Of a DNA stretch of 64,000 nucleotides, positions 9,552 through 19,672 are shown piece after piece; the first letter of the stretch is position 1; each line of letters starts with the position of its first letter. Source of the DNA: Mastigocoleus testarum BC008. GTDB lineage: Bacteria; Cyanobacteriota; Cyanobacteriia; Cyanobacteriales; Nostocaceae. Below the pieces are notes generated by a model, which worked only from the letters and a program-made list of their open reading frames with translations, ran no database searches and was not told the DNA's origin. The stretch is taken from positions 21,453 to 85,452 of the forward strand of contig NZ_LMTZ01000117.1 of the NCBI RefSeq assembly GCF_001456025.1. The letters run 5' to 3'. The position numbers and the translations under genes are program-made.

Positions 9552-10976
9552 TTATTCAACTAGGATATACCTGCTACGACCGCTACGCTCGATCGCACCT
9601 TCATTGACCAACTTATCTAGTTCGGTATCTACGCTGGAACGCTCCACATCCAATTCTCGACTGATTGCGGTCATAGTCATACCTTCGGGATTATTTGCAA
9701 GTAATTCTAGAATTCGATCTCTTAAAGAAGGTGCTTTTGCTCCAGCTATTACCCAGTAAACTACTTCCACCTCCTTGAGGTCAAGTTCGCTTAAATTGGG
9801 GTCGCAACCGTGAATTTCAAAGCTTTTATTATAGGGTTGTGGAACATAAGCAACATAGGTGCGCGGTAATTCAGGATGGGAACCAAAAACAAAACGCAAC
9901 CCCGATTTATTATCTTGTTCTCCTAAAGTGGGAGTAAAAACAGGAGGAACAGTAGCAGGTAATAAAGGAGCTAACATTACTGAAAAAGGTTCTTCTGGAT
10001 TGAGTTCATTAATCTCAACGGTGACAGGTTGGAGAGAACCCTTGGGTAACTCCTCATTAGTTGTCAATTCCAACACTTCCTTACCCGTAAATACCCGGCT
10101 ACGGTTTTGAGTACTTGGTTCGGTCATTCCAGAAGCGAGGGTAAAATCAAATTGTTGTGGTTCCTCTGTTGGGGTAATGGTAATACTTTCATCGGAAGAT
10201 ATGAAACTATTAGCATCAATTCTGGGAGTTGCGATCGCTTCTTTGGTTAAATCATAGACGTGGCTGAGCAGATCGTACAACATGGGATTACTGCGCAGAA
10301 CGGGGCGATATTTTTGGGTTTCTTCCTCATTGAGAGTCGCTTCTCCTCCTTCTGAAATATCGACTACGGCTAAGGGAATTTGATCGTATTTATTTCGAGA
10401 ACAAGTTTTTAATGCTTGGTTATGATATTGTCGGACTAGTTCATCTAACGATTCTGCAGTCATTTCAGAGTCAGAATTTTCAGTATCAGAATCTTCAGTA
10501 TCAGAATCTTCAGTATCGGAATCCTTAGTTGGTGGTGCTTCAGAACTAAGGGAAAGACTATAGCTTTCTTCAATTCGGTTATAACGACCCTCTGATTCAT
10601 CAGCAGAACCGTTTGCTAAATCTGCAACAGGTTCTTTAGAACGCTCATCATATTCAATATAGATGTATTTTTTACCCGGTGACTTGATTTCTAATTGCTC
10701 GGATTTGGTTTTGCTGACAACAATTTCACATCCACAGCGATCTAAAGCAACCCCTGGAGTTAAACTAACGCTGAGTAGATCTGTTTCCTGTTGCTCTTTA
10801 AGTTCAATTTCTAAACCGCAGACAATTCCTTCCCCCAAAATCAAACGATTGATGAGGTGATTTTTTTCAATACCATATCTTTGTTCCAGTTCAAAATCGC
10901 GAACCGTTAGCAGCTTACTATAAAAATATTTGTTCCGCTCAAAGGTTGATAAAGAGCATCCGTTATTTTTTACCAT
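9552..10976 (-). CDS. CIS-associated protein with C-terminal winged helix (474 aa)
   Basis: Residues 1-60 (FERNKYFYSKLLTVRDFELE then LILGEGIVCGLEI) match a protein type I recall next to gpI and DUF4157 genes in CIS loci; its function is not established. A repetitive acidic linker of DTEDSD units lies around residues 150-165. The last about 65 residues read as a winged helix-turn-helix: RDRILELLANNPEGMTMTAI, then SRELDVERSSVDTELDKLV and GRSRYILVE, resembling MarR/LexA-type wHTH. A DNA-binding fold at the end of a structural-locus protein is unusual and could be regulatory or purely structural. The gene is flanked on both sides by intergenic palindromes (9521-9548 and 11035-11147), which separates it from its neighbours more than is normal in this tightly packed run. 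Confidence 0.7.
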   Translation of the reverse strand: MVKNNGCSLSTFERNKYFYSKLLTVRDFELEQRYGIEKNHLINRLILGEGIVCGLEIELKEQQETDLLSVSLTPGVALDRCGCEIVVSKTKSEQLEIKSPGKKYIYIEYDERSKEPVADLANGSADESEGRYNRIEESYSLSLSSEAPPTKDSDTEDSDTEDSDTENSDSEMTAESLDELVRQYHNQALKTCSRNKYDQIPLAVVDISEGGEATLNEEETQKYRPVLRSNPMLYDLLSHVYDLTKEAIATPRIDANSFISSDESITITPTEEPQQFDFTLASGMTEPSTQNRSRVFTGKEVLELTTNEELPKGSLQPVTVEINELNPEEPFSVMLAPLLPATVPPVFTPTLGEQDNKSGLRFVFGSHPELPRTYVAYVPQPYNKSFEIHGCDPNLSELDLKEVEVVYWVIAGAKAPSLRDRILELLANNPEGMTMTAISRELDVERSSVDTELDKLVNEGAIERSGRSRYILVE

Positions 10977-11034
10977 AGTGATTTCTCCTGTCTTTAATAA
11001 TTCTGAATTCTTGTATCTGTTATTTATCCTTCTT

Positions 11035-11147
11035 GTAGGAGACGCGACATGTCTCGTCTCTACAATTCCTGACTCCTGTACAGACGCGACATGTCTCGTC
11101 TCTACAATTTCTGACTCCTGTACAGACGTAGCATGCTACGTCTGTAC
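11035..11147. repeat. Three palindromes of the dispersed family, separated by GACTCCTGTA spacers
   Basis: Palindromes lie at 11035-11063, 11078-11105 and 11120-11147. The third is GTACAGACGTAGCA plus its mirror: compared with the copy at 9521, the outer G-C pair is flipped on both arms. The first two use GCGACATGTC-type centres. They fill the gap between the 474-residue gene and the gpI-like gene. A TTTTGAC heptamer run follows at 11148-11179. Confidence 0.9.
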
Positions 11148-11179
11148 GACTTTTGACTTTTGACTTTTGAATTTTGACT

Positions 11180-13240
11180 TCAATTGAGCACTGTATCTAA
11201 ACTTACTCTCGAACGTATTCCAATCTGTGCAAATTCTTCTGTGTCGGTTAAAGTACTATCCTGAGAAATTGCTGCTCCTTCCTGAAGACGTAAAACTGGC
11301 TCGAATATGCGGGTGTTAAACTCTAGATAGCTCTCCCGATCCAAAGCAATCCAAGGTTGTAATATTCTTACCGAGGCTTCCGTATAAGCTGGTTTTTCTG
11401 ATTCAATTAAGCGTTGTAAGGTTTGCAGTTCTTTTTCGTTTTCGATATGAGAGTTATCAAGCAAAACCCAAAAACGGAAAGGGTTGTCGCCATAAAGCTG
11501 TTTCAATTCACTACGGTTTACTTGGTTATTAGCTGAACTATTAGCTAAGCTTGTTACTTGAAAAGGCTCAATGAGCAAAGGACGAGAGCCGGTAAAAATT
11601 TCTACAGTTCCAGCAATTCCTTCTCTAGTACCCCGCTGCTGGTAAAGTTGGGGAGCTTTTTGCATCAGTTGACGCAATTGTGCTGACGTCCAATTTTCAT
11701 CTACTGCGATCGCTAACCAACCAGCTAACCAAGGTAAGAAATCTTCAGAAACTACCTCAGCATCAAAATAGCGGACGATATGGTCGATCTGTTTTTCTAT
11801 ATTGGTTAAACTAGTTTCAAAAATCGAGAGAAAGCGTTCGAGAAAATCGCGACTTTCTTCGTCTTCTTGATAGACCACCGGTAAGTAACGCAGGTAAGAT
11901 AGACGAGGAAAGTACACCCGCAAACTTTTTAAAATTGGTGTTTCCCGCTCGTTACCGATCAGTTCTACTTTTAAATAAAGATAACGTCCAGCAGGTCCGC
12001 GAATCAGAGCATCTCGAGGATTAATTAGAGGTTCCGACCATTGGCGAATTTCGCGGGGGTCATCACTAATGGCATAATAAACTTTGATTTGGGTATTAGT
12101 TGGAATATGAGCATCTAATACAATTTTGTGCCAGCGTTGTCCGGGATTAGTGCTGTCGAGAACTTGGGAACGGAAAATTCCTGATGGTAATCTTTGCTGC
12201 TGCGGTCTTAACAACCGCTTTTCTCCCCGCAAAATATTGATTTCTTGACGTTTGGAATTAAAGATAAACAGACGATTGTTGCGATCAAGGACAAGTTTTG
12301 TGACCGCACCTCGATAACCCGCAACTAATTCAGTGATGTCCCCTGATGGGAAAAAGTGAAAAATGAATCGTTCTTCTTCTTCTCCCACACCTAAAGGACG
12401 GCGATCGCCAATGTAGAAATTTCCTTCCTCATCAAGTGCTAATCCAGAGGGTTCTATGCTTTGAGGAATTAATTCTCCTAAATCAAGCCTGGATTGAGAT
12501 TCGGTGGGACTACCATCAAGGTTAAATCTCACCACTGTTTCCCCGTCGAGGACACAAATATGTTTATTATCTCGATTAGAAGTAAGAGTATTAGAAGTAA
12601 GAGTATTAGAAGTAGAAGTATTAGTAGCAATAATATTAGAACTAGAACCAAGAGCGATCGCTTTGGGTGATATCAGGTCACCCCTAGTAAATCCTGCTGT
12701 TGGTATTTCTTGTCCCGAGGGAGCATATTTTGCAATTAGATGTTCACCAATATTTAATAAAATATATAGTGTTCCATCGCGATCAGCGACCATATCGATC
12801 GGCTTCATCCCTAATGGAAGGGTCACCATCCATCGAACTTCCCAGTTAAGTCGATGAGCAAAAGCATAAATACGAGTTTGGTTTGACGGTTGAAATTCGT
12901 CTGCGACGTAAATAGTTGAGGGACTATAAGCAATATTGGTAGGAGAGTCGAATAAATCTTGGAGAAAATCAATGGACTCAGAATAGTTTTGCTGAGAATC
13001 GAACAAGACAATTTGTCGATTTTTAGCGTCAAGCAAATACACTTGAGCCAATTCTCCCACTGAGAAATCGACGATATCAAAACGTCTCAGTTGCTGCTTA
13101 GAGAAAAACCGCTCGGGGAAAAACTGCAAACCGGATCTGAGTTGGACTCCCTCGTCACCAACAGTCAAATTGTCCAGGTCTCCCCCTTCCCAATCCGCTT
13201 TTGTATTCAGAACTAAAAATTGAAATTCTTTTGGTTTCAT
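11180..13240 (-). CDS. Baseplate wedge protein, phage tail protein I-like, fused to a beta-propeller
   Basis: Residues about 25-360 show repeated beta-propeller blades of NHL/SMP-30 style (GNFYIGDRRPLG, RNNRLFIFNSK and similar). From about 450 to 590 it matches the phage tail protein domain of P2 gpI type: YLRYLPVVYQEDEESRDFLE, then LPWLAGWLAIAVDENW and QRGTREGIAGTVEIFTG. gpI-like proteins form baseplate wedges with the J proteins. I prefer ATG 13240 over the upstream ATG at 13261, because GGGAGGAG lies just before it and this start avoids a longer overlap with the J-type gene ending at 13242. A Ser/Thr/Asn-rich insert (NTSTSNTLTSNTLTSN) lies near residue 205. Translational coupling to the upstream gene is likely. 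Confidence 0.82.
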   Translation of the reverse strand: MKPKEFQFLVLNTKADWEGGDLDNLTVGDEGVQLRSGLQFFPERFFSKQQLRRFDIVDFSVGELAQVYLLDAKNRQIVLFDSQQNYSESIDFLQDLFDSPTNIAYSPSTIYVADEFQPSNQTRIYAFAHRLNWEVRWMVTLPLGMKPIDMVADRDGTLYILLNIGEHLIAKYAPSGQEIPTAGFTRGDLISPKAIALGSSSNIIATNTSTSNTLTSNTLTSNRDNKHICVLDGETVVRFNLDGSPTESQSRLDLGELIPQSIEPSGLALDEEGNFYIGDRRPLGVGEEEERFIFHFFPSGDITELVAGYRGAVTKLVLDRNNRLFIFNSKRQEINILRGEKRLLRPQQQRLPSGIFRSQVLDSTNPGQRWHKIVLDAHIPTNTQIKVYYAISDDPREIRQWSEPLINPRDALIRGPAGRYLYLKVELIGNERETPILKSLRVYFPRLSYLRYLPVVYQEDEESRDFLERFLSIFETSLTNIEKQIDHIVRYFDAEVVSEDFLPWLAGWLAIAVDENWTSAQLRQLMQKAPQLYQQRGTREGIAGTVEIFTGSRPLLIEPFQVTSLANSSANNQVNRSELKQLYGDNPFRFWVLLDNSHIENEKELQTLQRLIESEKPAYTEASVRILQPWIALDRESYLEFNTRIFEPVLRLQEGAAISQDSTLTDTEEFAQIGIRSRVSLDTVLN

Positions 13241-13241
13241 C

Positions 13242-15764
13242 TCAACTCCTCCCAGAGACAATCTCGATTTGATGTCTCGTCGAATAAATTAAACTCTCAG
13301 GATGAATTGGAATATTTCCCAAGCGATCGACCCTGATTCCTCGATCTGTATCCCTAACCAGCAGTTGTAGATCTTCTACACAATCCACCCCTTCACTGCT
13401 GTTTTCAATCGCTTGATAAACTTCTGATTGATAAACAGTCCGACCAAAAGACCAACCTTGTCCTTGACGTCCCCCGGTCAAAGGATGTAAGAATTTTTGT
13501 TTGAGAAAATTCTCAATTTCTTCACGGGTTCGCTCTGGATTAAATTCAGACCAAATTCGCACAACCGCTCTAACACTCACCTCAACAAAGTGGGAAGGAA
13601 TGACTTCTATTTGGGTAGTAATCAACCTATGTTTATTTAAATGTCGATGGACAGCTTGTAAAAACCCCGGACTTGGTTGAGTTGGTTTTGAGGTTTCACT
13701 GTAGGGTACGACAACAACTCTGACCAGGGAATTTGGTTCTTGTTCTTGCGGTAGAATTGCCTTAGCTCTAGCTACCCGCAGTCCAGGGGTGGAAAGAGTT
13801 AATTGCTCAAAATCTTCACTAGTAACAGCGCGATCTATTCTTTTGAGTTCTTTTCTTGCTCGTAGCTTTCCTTCTTCTAAGGATTCGTGGAAATTTCCTC
13901 CTAAAGCAGCTTTTTGATTCTTAACGGTGATGAATTGTTCATCCAACAGACCATAAGCTGGATTGCAAATCTCATTGATAGTATTAGCTTCTACATTTCC
14001 TTGCTCTCCCCTGACAAGTTGACAGGAAATAATGCGGATGTTGTACTCGTTCTGAGAATCAGAAACAGGAGGAATATTTCCATTGACTCCATCCCCAAAA
14101 TAGATTTCACCGTTTTGTGGATCTAAAACATAATGAGGGTCTTCTGGTTGGGAAGCATCAAAATCATCAACTCGAATCCAATCACACCAATAATAATTAT
14201 TATTAATTTTTTCTTTAACTTGAATTTGGAATGTTTTAGTAACAATAGGAAATAGTTCGAGGGAGAAACTTTGATTGGGTAATCCATTGCTGTGGAATAG
14301 ACCCTGGGGATGATCTGAATCGGAAAAATAGGAAATTACTCTAACATTATTAATTGCTGCTGGGGGAATTTCTCCTCTAAAAGTAATCCTGATCGCCTCG
14401 TGATTTTCTGTTTTATCTAACTCATAATCATACCAATCTTGCCAATATTCATTTTTCCAATATCCATCTGACATCTTTACTTGGAGAATATTGTCACCTT
14501 TAAGAGTTAAATAAGAAGTAGGAAATAACTGCACAGATTCGCCATTACTGGAATAGGTTGTTACTTCCGTAAAAGTATCGATCTGGGTAGCTGATATAGT
14601 GTTGAGGAGAATTGAATTTATTTTCGGTGCTAGTTCATATCCAGCGCGATCGACCTTGATACGCAACCAATACATTTGTTCGGGAAATGGAAAGATATTC
14701 CGTACCCTCATGTCAATGGGAGTATGAAACCAAACCCGTCCACTCTGATATAAAACCTGGGTTTCATCTCGTTCTACCCGTAGTTTTTGCCAATATCCAG
14801 TTCCACCATAATATTCCCATTTCAGAGAAACTGAAGGGATAAAATCTACAGGTTGTTCTCCGTGAATACCTCTACCTACAGGATAATTTTCAAACAGATT
14901 AAAAGTTAGAGGAATAGTTTTGTAAGCGGGAAATGGTTGAGCATAGACAATTAACTTGTCGTTTAACTTATCGTCTTCTTTGGAAACATAAAAATAAATC
15001 TCACTACTTATTTCTGAGTTAGAGACGAGTTTAACTCGGTTGTTCCCCTCATCAAGTTCTAAAGTTAGTTCGCGATTCCCATCACGGATTGCAATTATTT
15101 TTCCATCATTGATTTTGCTAATAGCTTGGTTATCTAGATTTTTAACCCAACTGATTCCTAAATACTGGTTTAAATACTGCTTTAATCTTTCTGTATCAGC
15201 ATTTTCCTCAGAACTGGGAACTTTATCCCAGTCAAATAAATAGAGTGGATCGAATCCAAGATATAAGAAATTACCAACCTCAGCTGTTTCACCAAAAGCA
15301 TAGAAAGAAAGTCCCTTCTGGCGATCGACATCGAGATTATCTTTGCGCTCCCTTCCATAAGAACTAATAATTTTTCCCAGTTGAGCGGGGACGAGCAATA
15401 GTGATTCATCTGTCTCAAAGACAACTTTTCCCTTAGTTGTTAGCTTCGTTTTCTGGGGAACCAGAACGGGTGTCAACATTTGCTGGTCAACCAAGGAAAA
15501 AGTGACATCGGTAGTAGCTGAATTCGCGTCTTTGAGTCGTACACCCAAGAGTTTGAGAAATTTGAGATAATTTTCGTCCCTGACTTGATCCAGATAATAA
15601 CGCTGGATTTCAGTCAACCAAGCAAACAGCTCGATGAAAGTGATACCAGGATCGTGAGTATTATGATCCGTCCAATTGGGAGCATTGCGGGGAATTAATT
15701 TCCGCGCATCTTCCATGAATTGAGCAAAAGTTTTATCGTCTAACTGGGGTAAAGGTAGTGACAT
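13242..15764 (-). CDS. Baseplate assembly protein J-like, second copy (840 aa)
   Basis: The N-terminus, FAQFMEDARKLIPRNAPNWT then DHNTHDPGITFIELFAWLTE, is characteristic of CIS baseplate J proteins (Afp11/Afp12 type). The C-terminal third carries the J core: GEIYFGDGVNG, then RAVTSEDFEQLTLSTPGLRV and HPLTGGRQGQGWSFGRTVYQ. J proteins build the baseplate wedge together with gp25 and gpI; both genes are adjacent here. The middle part is beta-rich and variable, as expected for decorated cyanobacterial versions. The gene follows the first J gene by 22 bp and touches the gpI gene downstream, consistent with one operon. Confidence 0.88.
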   Translation of the reverse strand: MSLPLPQLDDKTFAQFMEDARKLIPRNAPNWTDHNTHDPGITFIELFAWLTEIQRYYLDQVRDENYLKFLKLLGVRLKDANSATTDVTFSLVDQQMLTPVLVPQKTKLTTKGKVVFETDESLLLVPAQLGKIISSYGRERKDNLDVDRQKGLSFYAFGETAEVGNFLYLGFDPLYLFDWDKVPSSEENADTERLKQYLNQYLGISWVKNLDNQAISKINDGKIIAIRDGNRELTLELDEGNNRVKLVSNSEISSEIYFYVSKEDDKLNDKLIVYAQPFPAYKTIPLTFNLFENYPVGRGIHGEQPVDFIPSVSLKWEYYGGTGYWQKLRVERDETQVLYQSGRVWFHTPIDMRVRNIFPFPEQMYWLRIKVDRAGYELAPKINSILLNTISATQIDTFTEVTTYSSNGESVQLFPTSYLTLKGDNILQVKMSDGYWKNEYWQDWYDYELDKTENHEAIRITFRGEIPPAAINNVRVISYFSDSDHPQGLFHSNGLPNQSFSLELFPIVTKTFQIQVKEKINNNYYWCDWIRVDDFDASQPEDPHYVLDPQNGEIYFGDGVNGNIPPVSDSQNEYNIRIISCQLVRGEQGNVEANTINEICNPAYGLLDEQFITVKNQKAALGGNFHESLEEGKLRARKELKRIDRAVTSEDFEQLTLSTPGLRVARAKAILPQEQEPNSLVRVVVVPYSETSKPTQPSPGFLQAVHRHLNKHRLITTQIEVIPSHFVEVSVRAVVRIWSEFNPERTREEIENFLKQKFLHPLTGGRQGQGWSFGRTVYQSEVYQAIENSSEGVDCVEDLQLLVRDTDRGIRVDRLGNIPIHPESLIYSTRHQIEIVSGRS

Positions 15765-15786
15765 GATTGCATTTTCCGTTGATTGC

Positions 15787-18700
15787 TTAATTAACTGTAA
15801 ATTCTGAAATATTAGATTCTGAAATATTTTTTGCTTTAACGCTAATTAGATGTTGACCGCTAGAAACTAATGTATAAGCAGGTAAATTAACTTCATCATC
15901 TGTAATATTAGTAATCAAAGATTCGACACGATCTAAACCGGGAATAGATCCTAATAAAGCATAAAAATCAGATAAACAAGGTAAACGTCCAAATTCCCAT
16001 CCTTGGTTAGAGTATCCACCGGTCAAGGGATGGAGAAAAGCATTAAGGATTTCCATCGCTCTAAGTTTTACATTGGATATAGCTTCAATATCATCTGCGA
16101 TCAGTACCGTCTCAATTACCACCTCAAAATAAATCGGACCGCTGACTCGCAGATGTTTGGGTGAAGTAACAACATTTGCAGTATGTTTTTGTAAATATCT
16201 CTCAACTTGCTGTCTTAGCAGTAATGAAGGTTTAGGTTGAAGTTCACTACTGTTGGGAACAACAATCAGGGTTACCCAACCAAGTTCATAGTTTCCTTGA
16301 TCATTAAAATTTGGTAGACACTTGACTCGGGAAATACTGCGAGAAGCTTGACGAGTTAAATATTCAAAATCACTTACTGTTACAGCACGGTTGCGATGTT
16401 TCAATATTTGTGGACCGCGTTGTAAAGCTTTTTCTAGTAACTCGGTATCCGTACCCCCCTCTCCAGGTTCGGGATTAGTAACACTATCCACATAAGCGAT
16501 CGAGCTTTTCAAAGCATTGATTTCAAAGCGTCCAATATTACCCTTTGTTCCACCTCCTAATTGATAATTGGCGATAATATTATTTGCACCTATCGGGGGT
16601 ATTGCTCCCTGTGTACCATTACCAAACTTAATTTGTCCAAAAGTTCGGTCAACTTGATAATGACGGTCATTTTGGTCAGATTCGAGTAATTCCTGTTTAG
16701 GTTCCCATCTCACCCAAAATTCTTGGATATCTCCTCGGTTATCTTTAACTTCCCTAACTCTAATCTTGCGCTGACGGGAAAGATTTTTTTGCTCTTCGCT
16801 GGAAAGAGCATTAAACTCATTTACCCAAAGTTCTTCAGAAATTACAGGAGACTTAGAAAAAGTAAAAGTTTGGTCTGCTCTACCGTCGCTAGAACCAAGA
16901 ATTTCATTATTAATCGTCTCTATTTGGGAAGCCCATGTTGTGTTTAAATCGATACCCTTAATTTTGGGAGCAGGAGCAAAATTTACAGCATTGTCTTGTC
17001 TATTATTTTTGTTACTATTAATTTTCTTTTCTGGCTTAAATTTGTCCTCTACATCAACAACCCGAATCCAGTAAAGTAATTGACCAAAGCGTGATATTTG
17101 GGCAAAATCAGAAGAACCAATAAATTCAACTGTCCCACTTCGAGTTAAACCGTTGGTTAGATCTTGAACTTCTAAAGGTACCCACTCACCTTTACCTTGT
17201 CTCCTGCTGTAATATTCCCAATTAAGTTGTGGTCTATTTTTCTTAGTATAAGCTTGTATCTCTAATGAAAAGAAAATACTAATTGGTCCTTTTAATGGAG
17301 GAGCATCAAAGCCAAGATAAAGAGATTGATGTAATACTTCAAGAGACTCAAAAGGTTTAAATGTAATATCAGTTGTTTTGCTTTCTTCAGTTTTATCTTG
17401 ATACTGTAAATTATTAAAAGTTAAACAATAATCCAAAAGGCTAGCTTCCGGTACGTAAGTAATAGTAAAATCCTCAAGTAGAGGAGCATTAAATCTATAC
17501 TCAGTAATATTTTCGTTATTTTCAGAATTAATTTGTACTACTTCTCTTCCATAAGTACCATTGATTAAACGTACCCGTAACCAATATTGTAATTCGCCAT
17601 TAATTGTTGTTTTTTCGATATCTTCCGGACAAATAAAAGATAATTCAACAAAACTTCCATCTTGCTGAGTTAAGTTAATAATTGTTGCATCGGTTTCTCC
17701 TTGAGAGACATCTCCTTGAAATATAATCTTATCCCAGCTACTTCCATTCCAATATTCCCAAGAAAGGATAGGATCTTGAATTTCATTGCTGTGGTCTTCT
17801 TCTGGTTGTTTGATTTGAAATTGTAAAGTCAGAGTAACACCTTTTTTGGAAAATGCTTCTTGGTTCGCAAAGTAAAAAGTATCCAACTGTCGGGGCTGTT
17901 TACCAAAAGGATAAAACTCTTGGCTAGCATCAATCGGAACATCATTGTAAAATGCCTTATTGAGAGGAACACCTGCAGTTGTATCACTTATTTCTAAAGG
18001 TGTTGCTGTTACTTTGATAGTATCTATTTCAATAGTATCTAATTTATTTATTTCTAAACTTTCACTTTCTGTACTATCAATAATCACACAGCGAATCCAT
18101 CGGCTTTTTACTTTGTTAACTTCCTTTTCTTTAATTTCATCATTATTGTTTTTAATAAAAGTAATATTGTTATCTACGATTTCATAATCATCAAAAGAAT
18201 ACCATCCTAAAATTTTAGTCTCTTGACTTTCTCCCCAATATTCCCATTGAACAAATTCAGAATTCACAAGCTGTTCTGGTGCGTTAGATATTTCTAGAGT
18301 TACGCGAACACTAGCGGTAATATTAAAAATATCCAAATGTCCCAGATACAAAATATGTTCTTGTTTATTCTTTCCTGTAAATAGTTCAAAATTTATGACT
18401 TTTTCAACTCTAGTATTTATTGTCCTATAGGAATTAATAAGTTTATCCTTAAGAGTAACTTTTTTCCCAGAAATATTATCTACTTCTACATACTCATTAT
18501 TCGAGAATTTTTGAAATTCAAGAATGTCCCCTGGCTTAATTTCTAAAGTATTTTCTAAAAATAAACTAGTATCTCCTTCCCGGACATTAGATATTAACTT
18601 AGTAGATACGGGATTTAACCTTCCTTTCGCCAAAAAATATGGAGGTATAGAGAAAACACTATCCTCCATTTTCTTAAAGCTATAAGCATCAACCAGTTGA

Positions 18701-19104
18701 GCAGGAGTTGCTAAAATATTCCTTTCAGTCTCAAAATTAATGGAGTCACCACCTTGAGCAGATTGAGCAGAAACCGAAGTTTTTGCTGGGATCAAAATAG
18801 TTTTAACAGTGCCTTGACTGAGATAAAATGTTACGGGTACCCGAGACTGTTGAGCAGGTAATAATTGAACGCCAAGTATATCCAGAAAAGCAATGAAATT
18901 TTTCTCTGGAACTTGGTTTAACTGCTCAAGAGTACCTGTAATCATATGAGCAAAGATTTTAAGTAGTGCTGAATCTGGAGTATTATCATCAGCAACTAAC
19001 CATTCCGGAGTATAGTAAGGAATTAAATTCCGGATTTCTTGTAGTATATTTGCAAATTTTATTGTGTTAATTTTTGGTGGTGCTCGCATTTTTTTACTAT
19101 TCAA
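15787..19104 (-). CDS. Baseplate assembly protein J-like, first copy (1105 aa)
   Basis: Residues 18-90 match the CIS J-protein N-terminus (EIRNLIPYYTPEWLVADDNT, PDSALLKIFAHMITGTLEQL). The C-terminal core reads GQIKFGNGTQGAIPP, then HRNRAVTVSDFEYLTRQASR and HPLTGGYSNQGWEFGRLPCL, paralogous to the same segments of the 840-residue protein next door. The central region holds several WEYW/WEYY beta modules that look like repeated jelly-roll or fibronectin-like inserts. At 1105 residues it is long for the family; extra modules on the outer baseplate are the kind of change linked to membrane anchoring in the Anabaena thylakoid-anchored CIS (published for that system; only inferred here). Gap to gp25 upstream is 116 bp, AT-rich. 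Confidence 0.87.
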   Translation of the reverse strand: MNSKKMRAPPKINTIKFANILQEIRNLIPYYTPEWLVADDNTPDSALLKIFAHMITGTLEQLNQVPEKNFIAFLDILGVQLLPAQQSRVPVTFYLSQGTVKTILIPAKTSVSAQSAQGGDSINFETERNILATPAQLVDAYSFKKMEDSVFSIPPYFLAKGRLNPVSTKLISNVREGDTSLFLENTLEIKPGDILEFQKFSNNEYVEVDNISGKKVTLKDKLINSYRTINTRVEKVINFELFTGKNKQEHILYLGHLDIFNITASVRVTLEISNAPEQLVNSEFVQWEYWGESQETKILGWYSFDDYEIVDNNITFIKNNNDEIKEKEVNKVKSRWIRCVIIDSTESESLEINKLDTIEIDTIKVTATPLEISDTTAGVPLNKAFYNDVPIDASQEFYPFGKQPRQLDTFYFANQEAFSKKGVTLTLQFQIKQPEEDHSNEIQDPILSWEYWNGSSWDKIIFQGDVSQGETDATIINLTQQDGSFVELSFICPEDIEKTTINGELQYWLRVRLINGTYGREVVQINSENNENITEYRFNAPLLEDFTITYVPEASLLDYCLTFNNLQYQDKTEESKTTDITFKPFESLEVLHQSLYLGFDAPPLKGPISIFFSLEIQAYTKKNRPQLNWEYYSRRQGKGEWVPLEVQDLTNGLTRSGTVEFIGSSDFAQISRFGQLLYWIRVVDVEDKFKPEKKINSNKNNRQDNAVNFAPAPKIKGIDLNTTWASQIETINNEILGSSDGRADQTFTFSKSPVISEELWVNEFNALSSEEQKNLSRQRKIRVREVKDNRGDIQEFWVRWEPKQELLESDQNDRHYQVDRTFGQIKFGNGTQGAIPPIGANNIIANYQLGGGTKGNIGRFEINALKSSIAYVDSVTNPEPGEGGTDTELLEKALQRGPQILKHRNRAVTVSDFEYLTRQASRSISRVKCLPNFNDQGNYELGWVTLIVVPNSSELQPKPSLLLRQQVERYLQKHTANVVTSPKHLRVSGPIYFEVVIETVLIADDIEAISNVKLRAMEILNAFLHPLTGGYSNQGWEFGRLPCLSDFYALLGSIPGLDRVESLITNITDDEVNLPAYTLVSSGQHLISVKAKNISESNISEFTVN

Positions 19105-19220
19105 AAAATCACAATCATTATTGTTATTAAAATTTATATTTTATCCCTGAATTTTTAGTTTTTAGTTTGAGCTTTTAAATTTGAACTTTAATTATAATAT
19201 TCTAACTTTTTACTTAATCA

Positions 19221-19616
19221 TTATCCTCCTTGAAGATAGAATGGGTAAACTAAATTGAATGCATTATTTGTTTTGCGAACTCGATAATTGATATTAATTT
19301 TCAAGTTTCCTGGAGTTTTTGGAATTGGAATAACTTTAATTTCATTCAAATCAATTCTGGGTTCCCAACGAATTAAAGCTTCTCGTACGCTTGATTCTAC
19401 TAACCCTAAAGTAGTCATACTCAGAGTTGCAAAAATAAAATTATGAATTTCACAACCAAAATCAGGTTGCATAGCTCGCTCACCTTTACTAGTTGCAAGA
19501 ATAATCCAGATTGATTCTCGAATATTTTCTTCATATTCCGATATCAAGATTTTCCCAGTGGAATTGTCCACCTTTACCGGAAACTTCCAACCGATTCCTA
19601 AAAACTCTTTAGCCAT
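19221..19616 (-). CDS. gp25-like baseplate wedge protein (131 aa)
   Basis: The protein starts KEFLGIGWKFPVKVD and contains the gp25/GPW hallmarks: NIRESIWIILATSKGERAMQ, then PDFGCEIHNFIF and VREALIRWEPRIDL. The glutamate in GERAMQPDFGC corresponds to the EPR/GER region that nucleates sheath polymerisation in T4 gp25 and T6SS TssE. Length fits the family. It lies between the spike genes and the J proteins, its usual place. High confidence. Confidence 0.93.
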   Translation of the reverse strand: MAKEFLGIGWKFPVKVDNSTGKILISEYEENIRESIWIILATSKGERAMQPDFGCEIHNFIFATLSMTTLGLVESSVREALIRWEPRIDLNEIKVIPIPKTPGNLKININYRVRKTNNAFNLVYPFYLQGG

Positions 19617-19672
19617 TTTTATCTCTTACTACTAATTACTCATTACTTCTTACTTACAATTACCTCGATATT

